A model generated the notes under the pieces. The model worked only from the letters and a program-made list of their open reading frames with translations, was not told the origin of the DNA and made no database searches. A DNA stretch of 28,973 nucleotides, taken from an uncultured Adlercreutzia sp. (lineage in GTDB: Bacteria > Actinomycetota > Coriobacteriia > Coriobacteriales > Eggerthellaceae). The stretch spans positions 1 to 28,973 of the forward strand of contig NZ_CAUASN010000034.1 in assembly GCF_958431955.1 (NCBI RefSeq). Direction: 5' to 3'. The position numbers and the translations under genes are program-made. Below are positions 23,481 to 28,973 of the stretch, piece after piece; position 1 is the stretch's first letter, and each line of letters begins with the position of its first letter.

Positions 23481-23536
23481 TTTGTCATACTCTGTCATAG
23501 ACTGTCAAGAGAAAATGTAGGGCAGAGTATGACAAA
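23481..23536. promoter_or_regulatory. Phased TGTCATA repeats within a 13-bp perfect inverted repeat
   Basis: TGTCATAC, TGTCATAG and TGTCAAGA begin at 23483, 23493 and 23503, exactly 10 bp apart. TTTGTCATACTCT (23481-23493) is perfectly inverted at 23524-23536 (AGAGTATGACAAA). The cluster lies about 180 bp upstream of the molybdoenzyme start codon. It looks like a multi-site operator; the regulator is not encoded next to it. Confidence 0.6.
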
Positions 23537-23628
23537 GGTAGAGCATCTCAGAGTTATCGCAGATTAATCGCCTATTCTGCTAGATAAAATAATTCAATTC
23601 AAAATGCACGATTCGGCAATGTCAAGTC

Positions 23629-23656
23629 TTGAAAATAGAATATTTGTTTGTATTAT
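23629..23656 (+). promoter_or_regulatory. Promoter of the second small membrane peptide gene
   Basis: TTGAAA (23629-23634) is followed after 16 bp by TATTAT (23651-23656). Transcription would start near 23663, giving a leader of about 73 nt before the ATG at 23736. Confidence 0.55.
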
Positions 23657-23735
23657 AGTTGATAAGCGGGGAGCAGGACTCTCTGCATACACCTTCCCTA
23701 TCACCAATTCTAGATGCGGGAGGGAGGTGATGCAG

Positions 23736-23861
23736 ATGAGCGTTTTCCTGGCCTTGGTTCAAACTTTTGTGGCAGCTGCCTCGTTAGGGGTAGCACTTCT
23801 GGCCCTGGAAAGGGTCGACCCACCGCCTGGCGGTGGGTCTAGTCACAAAAGCGAGGACTAG
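23736..23861 (+). CDS. 41-residue hydrophobic peptide, putative holin-like type I toxin
   Basis: This 41-residue peptide starts MSVFLALVQTFVAAASLGVA, has a single hydrophobic span to about residue 24, and ends with a polar tail containing DPPPGGGSSHKSED. It fits the small holin-like toxin form (short leader, one membrane helix, charged tail). The ATG at 23736 is chosen over the one at 23730 because GGGAGGTG lies 7 bases before it and overlaps the earlier codon. The coding end and downstream region are full of hairpins, and an extended -10 promoter points back at them from the minus strand. It differs in sequence from the 30-residue peptide at 697, so it represents a second type. Toxicity is inferred, not shown. 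Confidence 0.65.
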   Translation: MSVFLALVQTFVAAASLGVALLALERVDPPPGGGSSHKSED

Positions 23862-23924
23862 GCACCCTCGCTACCGGGACGTCCTTGCGGCGTCCCGGCC
23901 CCTCGGGGCCAAGTTCTCTAGGCA
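23844..23924 (-). ncRNA. Candidate antisense RNA facing the 41-residue peptide gene
   Basis: A transcript from the TGCTACAAT promoter (23931-23939, minus strand) would start near 23924 and run leftwards through the palindrome GGCCCCTCGGGGCC region and the CCGGGACG/CGTCCCGG stem (23873-23898). It would end at the AGCGAGG/CCTCGCT stem (23850-23872) followed by TTTGTG. It would be about 80 nt, highly structured, and overlap the 3' end of the peptide mRNA. Read-through would reach a further perfect stem at about 23817-23839. The ends are predicted, not measured. Confidence 0.5.
23846..23872 (-). terminator. Terminator of the second antisense RNA
   Basis: Arms AGCGAGG (23850-23856) and CCTCGCT (23866-23872) form a 7-bp stem. 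On the minus strand it is followed by TTTTG, a short U tract. It overlaps the last codons of the small peptide gene. Confidence 0.45.
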
Positions 23925-23930
23925 TTGCCC

Positions 23931-23939
23931 ATTGTAGCA
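23931..23939 (-). promoter_or_regulatory. Extended -10 promoter of the second antisense RNA
   Basis: TGCTACAAT on the minus strand is an extended -10 element, nearly identical to the TGCTATAAT that drives the first small peptide gene. The -35 position (TTCTCC, 17 bp upstream) is weak. Confidence 0.5.
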
Positions 23940-23999
23940 CGCTTCTTCTTAAGGGAGAAATAGAAACGCTTGACGTTATTAACGCGAGAGGTTACTATA

Positions 24000-24278
24000 A
24001 TGATAGTTTCATTTGCCAACAAGGAAACTGAGCGACTCGCCTCAGGGCAGCGCGTCAAGCAATTCGCGTCGTTCGAGAGAGTCGCTCGACGGAAACTTCG
24101 GCAACTGCAAGTTGCAGGTTGTCTGCAGGATCTCCGCATCCCTCCCGGCAACCATCTGGAAAAGCTCGATGGCGACAGAAGCGGCTTTTGGAGCATACGC
24201 ATCAACGACCAGTACCGCATCTGCTTTTGCTGGACGGACGCCGGACCGGCAAACGTGGAGATTGTTGACTACCATTAG
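24000..24278 (+). CDS. higB: HigB-type (RelE superfamily) mRNA interferase toxin
   Basis: This 92-residue protein belongs to the HigB/RelE family, ribosome-dependent ribonucleases that stop translation. It starts MIVSFANKETERLASGQ and contains the family stretches ARRKLRQLQVAGCLQDLRIPPGNHLEKL and GFWSIRINDQYRICFCW, ending VEIVDYH. The length is normal. The ATG at 24000 is chosen because GAGAGG lies 8 bases upstream and the protein then begins at the usual residue. A TTG farther upstream is unlikely. The antitoxin gene follows after a 9-base gap in the toxin-first order typical of higBA. The operon promoter was not clearly found. Confidence 0.92.
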   Translation: MIVSFANKETERLASGQRVKQFASFERVARRKLRQLQVAGCLQDLRIPPGNHLEKLDGDRSGFWSIRINDQYRICFCWTDAGPANVEIVDYH

Positions 24279-24287
24279 GAGTCGAAT

Positions 24288-24593
24288 ATGAGCGCGAACC
24301 TTGACCCTATAACCCCCGGCGAGTTGCTCTCCGAGGAATTTCTGAAGCCCATGGGCATCTCCCAATATCGGCTCGCCAAGGAAATCGGCGTGCCGGCGCA
24401 GCGCATTGGGCAAATTGTCCTGGGGCGCCGCGCCATCACGGCCGATACCGATTTACGTTTATGCAAGTTCTTCGGCCTATCCGACGGCTATTGGATGCGT
24501 GCGCAGGAAGCTTACGATTTGGAAATTACACGCAGCAAGATCGGCGACCAGCTTCGCCATATCAAACCCTGGAATCACGCCGCGTGCCTTTAG
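24288..24593 (+). CDS. higA: HigA-family antitoxin (XRE-type DNA-binding)
   Basis: This 101-residue protein is a HigA antitoxin, which neutralises HigB and represses the operon. It begins MSANLDPITPGELLSEEFLK, the family hallmark P-G-E-x-L. It has a helix-turn-helix over about residues 24-50 (ISQYRLAKEIGVPAQRIGQI, then RRAITADTDLRLCKFFG). The ATG at 24288 follows TAGGAG. Its stop codon overlaps the end of the convergent SPFH gene, which stops at 24590. Both proteins of the pair look intact. Confidence 0.93.
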   Translation: MSANLDPITPGELLSEEFLKPMGISQYRLAKEIGVPAQRIGQIVLGRRAITADTDLRLCKFFGLSDGYWMRAQEAYDLEITRSKIGDQLRHIKPWNHAACL

Positions 24594-25561
24594 CCCCTCT
24601 GTGCGGCTTTTGCCAGGGCTTCGGCGGCGTCGGGGTCGGTGAAGCCCTCGCTGAAGGCGCTGGGGATGACGAGCGTGCCGCCGGACTGCTTCACCGACTC
24701 GTAGGCCAGGTGCATGGTGCGCAGGCGCATGGCCTCCGGATCGCCCTCGTAGTTGGCGCTCGCGTCCTTCAGCATGTCGGAGATGTCCGCCTCGGCCTCG
24801 GCCAGAATCATGCGGGCGTCGCGCTCGCGGGTGGCCACGGCCGCAGCGGCCATGGAGGCCTGCAGCTCGCGGGGCACCACGATGTCGCGCACCTCCACGT
24901 CGATGACGTCGATGCCCCAGCCGTCCAGCTTCTCTTCCAGCGCGTCCTTCAGCTCGGCGTCCAGCTGGTCACGACGACACGCCACCTCGGCCAGGCTCGC
25001 GCGGCCGATGGCCTTGCGCAGCGTAGCCTGGGCCATCCACGACACGGCGCCGCCGTAGTCCTCCACCTCGCAGGCGGCCTTCTTCGGCGAGAACACCATC
25101 CAGAACACCACCGCGTCTACGTTCACGGGCACCAGATCGGCCGTGAGCGTCTCCTCGGCGCCGAAGTAGGTGGCCGCCACGCGCTGGTCGATGCGCACGG
25201 TGTAGAACTCCACGATGGGCCAGGTGAACACGATGCCCGGCCCCGCCACGCGGTTGAAGCGGCCGAAGCGCATGACCACGGCCTTCTCCCACTCCATCAC
25301 CACGTGCACCGAGCTTGCCGCAAGCGCGCCGACCACGACCGCGCCCACGATGGCCCCAAGCCCGATGGAGCCTGCGGCAAGCTGCGCCAAGGCCAGCACC
25401 GCGGCCACCACGACGGTGAACACGATGAGCGTGAAGGCCACGGCCCCGTTGCGCGAGGTGCGGCTACGCCCCGTTTCCAGCCGAGCGCTCGGCGCCGCTG
25501 CTGTCCGCTGCGGGCTCGGGGAACTTGACGAGGCGTCCGCGCCGCGATTCCTGCGTGTCAT
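24590..25561 (-). CDS. SPFH-domain (slipin/stomatin/prohibitin-like) membrane protein
   Basis: This 323-residue protein has a disordered Ser/Arg/Pro-rich N-terminus (1-38) and one or two hydrophobic spans (about 40-85). Then comes an SPFH domain beginning WEKAVVMRFGRFNRVAGPGI and running through FTWPIVEFYTVRIDQRV. A coiled-coil-like segment follows (MAAAAVATRERDARMILAEA). SPFH proteins assemble into membrane scaffolds that organise microdomains or proteases such as FtsH. The ATG at 25561 with GGAGCAGGA upstream overlaps the GntR-type gene by 98 bases. A later GTG start would shorten the disordered tail, but it has no ribosome-binding site. It is the last gene of a three-gene overlapping cluster. 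Confidence 0.85.
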   Translation of the reverse strand: MTRRNRGADASSSSPSPQRTAAAPSARLETGRSRTSRNGAVAFTLIVFTVVVAAVLALAQLAAGSIGLGAIVGAVVVGALAASSVHVVMEWEKAVVMRFGRFNRVAGPGIVFTWPIVEFYTVRIDQRVAATYFGAEETLTADLVPVNVDAVVFWMVFSPKKAACEVEDYGGAVSWMAQATLRKAIGRASLAEVACRRDQLDAELKDALEEKLDGWGIDVIDVEVRDIVVPRELQASMAAAAVATRERDARMILAEAEADISDMLKDASANYEGDPEAMRLRTMHLAYESVKQSGGTLVIPSAFSEGFTDPDAAEALAKAAQRG

Positions 25562-25997
25562 ATCCTGCTCCTTCGCTCTTGTCGCGCTTGGCCTTGGCCG
25601 CCACGAGGGCGGCGGTGAACTGCGCGTCGATATCCTCCAGCGACATGCCCAGCTCCTGGCAGCGCTGCAAATACTCGGCCGTCACGATCTCGGCTGTCAC
25701 CTCGGCCGACACGCCGGGCTTGTTGGACACGTCGGCCACGAAGGCGCCCTGACGGCGCTTCGAGACAATGTAGCCATCCTCCTCCAGGCTCTGGTACACC
25801 TTGCTCACGGTGTTGTAGTTCACCTCCACCTCGGCGGCGAGCCCGCGCACCGTGGGCAGCTGGTCGCCCGGCAGGTAGAACCCCGAGGTGATGAGGTAGA
25901 TGAAGCGGTTCTTCAACTGGAGCCAGACGGGAATGGAGCTGGCATCGTCCAGCGCGAACAAGTCGCCGGCCGGAATGGTGCGCCCTAGCTCGACCAT
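25464..25997 (-). CDS. GntR-family transcriptional regulator (YtrA-like)
   Basis: This 177-residue protein has an N-terminal GntR winged helix: PVWLQLKNRFIYLITSGFYL, GDQLPTVRGLAAEVEVNYNT and VSKVYQSLEEDGYIVSKRRQ (about 23-83). A short C-terminal segment of about 90 residues follows. The short effector region and the sequence of the winged helix suit the YtrA subfamily, which often controls adjacent membrane-protein genes. The ATG at 25997 overlaps the end of the NrfD-like gene by 13 bases, and its own end overlaps the SPFH gene by 98. It probably regulates this cluster. The last ~30 residues are low complexity. Confidence 0.9.
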   Translation of the reverse strand: MVELGRTIPAGDLFALDDASSIPVWLQLKNRFIYLITSGFYLPGDQLPTVRGLAAEVEVNYNTVSKVYQSLEEDGYIVSKRRQGAFVADVSNKPGVSAEVTAEIVTAEYLQRCQELGMSLEDIDAQFTAALVAAKAKRDKSEGAGYDTQESRRGRLVKFPEPAADSSGAERSAGNGA

Positions 25998-27127
25998 AGG
26001 GAAAGGTCCTCTCTCTTTTGGGAAGATGCCGGGTTGCAGCCAGTGGCGGCCGCTTCGCCGTCAGCTGCCGCGCCGGCGGCCTCGTCGGGCCGCCCAAAGC
26101 CGATCGGCTCAGCCTCCGCAGCATCTTCCACGCTCTGCAATTCCAAGGGGCGCTGCGCCCCGGCTTCCACCACGGCCCAGCGCAGCCCCGCGCCTCCCAC
26201 GAGCACGACGAGCGCCAGGGCGGCCAGCACCGCGGGCGGCGCGTCGAAGGCGGGCGCGGGGGCTGCCGCGGGGCCGCGGCCCCCGGCCCTAGCTGGCGCG
26301 GCCGACTCCAAACGGGCGTCCTTCCGCTCGCGCACCCACAGCGCACCCTCGATGGCGAGGGGCGCCGCCAGGCCGCACAGCGCAAAGCCGCCCCACCAGG
26401 GCAGCGCCGCCGTACCGTGCGAGAGGCTTGCGACCGAGGCAACGACGCCCGGATGCCCGCTGGCCACTGCCCCGCCGAGGAACAGCGCCGCCGCGGCAGC
26501 TTCCGCCACGACGACGGCCGCATCCACCCGCAGAATCGCGTGCCCGAGCGCCACCGTGCGCCCGTCGGCCTCCACGAACAGCGAGCAGCCCGCGAACAGC
26601 ACGCAGCCGCACGACGCGGCCGACAGCACGAACAGCACGGGAACCCACGGGCTCGCCCACAGGCGCACGCCGGCAAGGCCCTGCAGCAGAAGCCCCGCGT
26701 ACACCGCCACGACAACCGACAGCACGACCGCCGCCACTTCCAGCATCGTTACCGCGCAACGACTGAGCCAGGGCAGGTACGCGAATCGCCCGAGCACCAG
26801 GACCGCGCCGACGGCCAAAAGCCCCGCAAGCGCCCACGCCCCCACGTTCATGAGCGTGAACACCGGCGTGAGAAACAGCGCGAGCACCCGGTCGATGCGC
26901 CCCAAGTCGGCCGCCAGACAGCCGACGCCCATGGCGAGCGCGCCGAGCGCCGCCGCGAGCGCCAGAGACACGAGCCGCTCGGCTGCCGGAGCCTCAGCCA
27001 CCGAGCTTTCCGCCGCCGCCCCGAAGGGAGCCTTCACGAAGAGCAGGTCGGCCAAGGAGGCGGCGGCAATCCCGCCGGCACCCACGCCGGCGAGGAACAG
27101 ATAGGCTGCCACAAGCTCGCCGAACAC
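25985..27127 (-). CDS. Orphan NrfD-like membrane protein
   Basis: This 380-residue protein has about nine hydrophobic spans and begins VFGELVAAYLFLAGVGAGG, the characteristic NrfD opening, with further typical segments such as RVLALFLTPVFTLMNVGAW. The start is the GTG at 27127, because GAAGGGGG lies 6 bases upstream and the family begins here; longer in-frame readings have no support. A Pro/Ala-rich stretch (about 275-305) is followed by one more span, then an Ala/Glu-rich, probably soluble tail. No iron-sulfur or catalytic partner is adjacent, unlike the NrfD-type gene at 18832. Its stop overlaps the GntR gene, so the two are coupled. Upstream TATGACA repeats may be regulatory. Confidence 0.8.
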   Translation of the reverse strand: MFGELVAAYLFLAGVGAGGIAAASLADLLFVKAPFGAAAESSVAEAPAAERLVSLALAAALGALAMGVGCLAADLGRIDRVLALFLTPVFTLMNVGAWALAGLLAVGAVLVLGRFAYLPWLSRCAVTMLEVAAVVLSVVVAVYAGLLLQGLAGVRLWASPWVPVLFVLSAASCGCVLFAGCSLFVEADGRTVALGHAILRVDAAVVVAEAAAAALFLGGAVASGHPGVVASVASLSHGTAALPWWGGFALCGLAAPLAIEGALWVRERKDARLESAAPARAGGRGPAAAPAPAFDAPPAVLAALALVVLVGGAGLRWAVVEAGAQRPLELQSVEDAAEAEPIGFGRPDEAAGAAADGEAAATGCNPASSQKREDLSLWSS

Positions 27128-27163
27128 CGATCGCCCCCTTCTCCGCTTCGCATGCTTTCGCAA

Positions 27164-27207
27164 AGTATGACACAACCGCGCAGAAAAGTATATGACAGCA
27201 TGAGACA
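27164..27207. promoter_or_regulatory. TATGACA repeats upstream of the orphan NrfD-like gene
   Basis: TATGACA occurs at 27166-27172 and 27191-27197, with the variant TGAGACA at 27201-27207, 10 bp after the second copy. The first copy sits in AGTATGACA, which is identical to a string inside the inverted repeat upstream of the molybdoenzyme operon (23526-23534). The second overlaps a TATACT -10 on the minus strand (27187-27192). Confidence 0.45.
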
Positions 27208-27240
27208 GAAACAGGGAGAGACGGCAGAGCCCCCACAGCA

Positions 27241-27266
27241 AGAGAGCGCCCCGCAGGGCGCTCTCT
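27241..27266 (-). terminator. Terminator after ftsH
   Basis: A perfect 11-bp stem (27241-27251 with 27256-27266, AGAGAGCGCCC arms) lies about 37 bases past the ftsH stop. The U tract on the minus strand is poor (TTGCTG), so termination may depend on stem strength. Confidence 0.65.
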
Positions 27267-27302
27267 CAACTGGAAGGGATCTAACCGGGATAGCGCGAAC
27301 GG

Positions 27303-28973
<1,671 letters not shown>

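Larger units (their letters stand above)
23305..23735. other. 431-bp intergenic region with repeats and divergent promoters
   Basis: This is the longest stretch without a protein gene. It holds the leader of the molybdoenzyme operon (23305-23480), a cluster of phased repeats with a perfect inverted repeat (23481-23536), and an AT-rich right half carrying the promoter of the small peptide gene (23629-23656). The right half (about 23540-23700) is markedly lower in GC than the rest of the window. I see no RNA gene or further open frame that I can support. Confidence 0.7.

Noticed and set aside
23970..23998. TTGACG-17-TACTAT as a higB promoter
   Set aside because: Transcription from it would start just downstream of the higB ATG at 24000, which would exclude the start codon and its ribosome-binding site.

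Overview
The window is a GC-rich chromosomal segment with almost every gene on the minus strand. It looks like an anaerobic actinobacterium of the Coriobacteriia, most likely the Eggerthellaceae. That placement is inferred from the Tat-dependent molybdoenzyme operon, two NrfD-type quinol-facing membrane proteins, a menaquinone methyltransferase, HypA, a CIRCE-controlled groESL operon and the overall codon bias. No rRNA, tRNA or CRISPR array is visible.

Layout. Positions 1-5.3 kb hold a universal stress protein, a 30-residue membrane peptide gene with a facing antisense RNA (a type I toxin-antitoxin candidate), an HD-domain protein, a CstA transporter with an unknown protein upstream, and a permease with a His/Cys-rich loop. 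Positions 5.3-10.9 kb hold groEL-groES with a CIRCE site, a two-component pair, NAD synthetase and the nickel chaperone HypA. Positions 10.9-15.2 kb hold tatC, a tatA/B-type gene, a small membrane protein, a degenerate amidohydrolase and the divergent menaquinone methyltransferase. Positions 15.2-17.8 kb hold an AbiE-type toxin-antitoxin pair and a DUF5685-like protein. Positions 17.8-23.5 kb hold a complete respiratory molybdoenzyme set: TorD-type chaperone, NrfD-type membrane anchor, four-cluster iron-sulfur subunit and Tat-exported catalytic subunit. Its upstream region carries phased repeats and a 13-bp inverted repeat. Positions 23.6-24.6 kb hold a second small-peptide/antisense-RNA module followed by higBA. 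Positions 24.6-27.1 kb hold an overlapping cluster of an SPFH protein, a GntR-type regulator and an orphan NrfD-like protein. The window ends inside ftsH.

Working together. The Tat genes would export the molybdoenzyme catalytic subunit, TorD would mature it, and the iron-sulfur and NrfD subunits would connect it to the menaquinone pool that MenG helps make. HypA, GroESL and FtsH supply metal insertion, folding and membrane-protein quality control.

The least expected content is four toxin-antitoxin-like modules: two small hydrophobic peptides with antisense RNAs, AbiE and HigBA. Also notable are an amidohydrolase that has lost most metal ligands, and a recurring AGTATGACA element upstream of both NrfD-containing loci.
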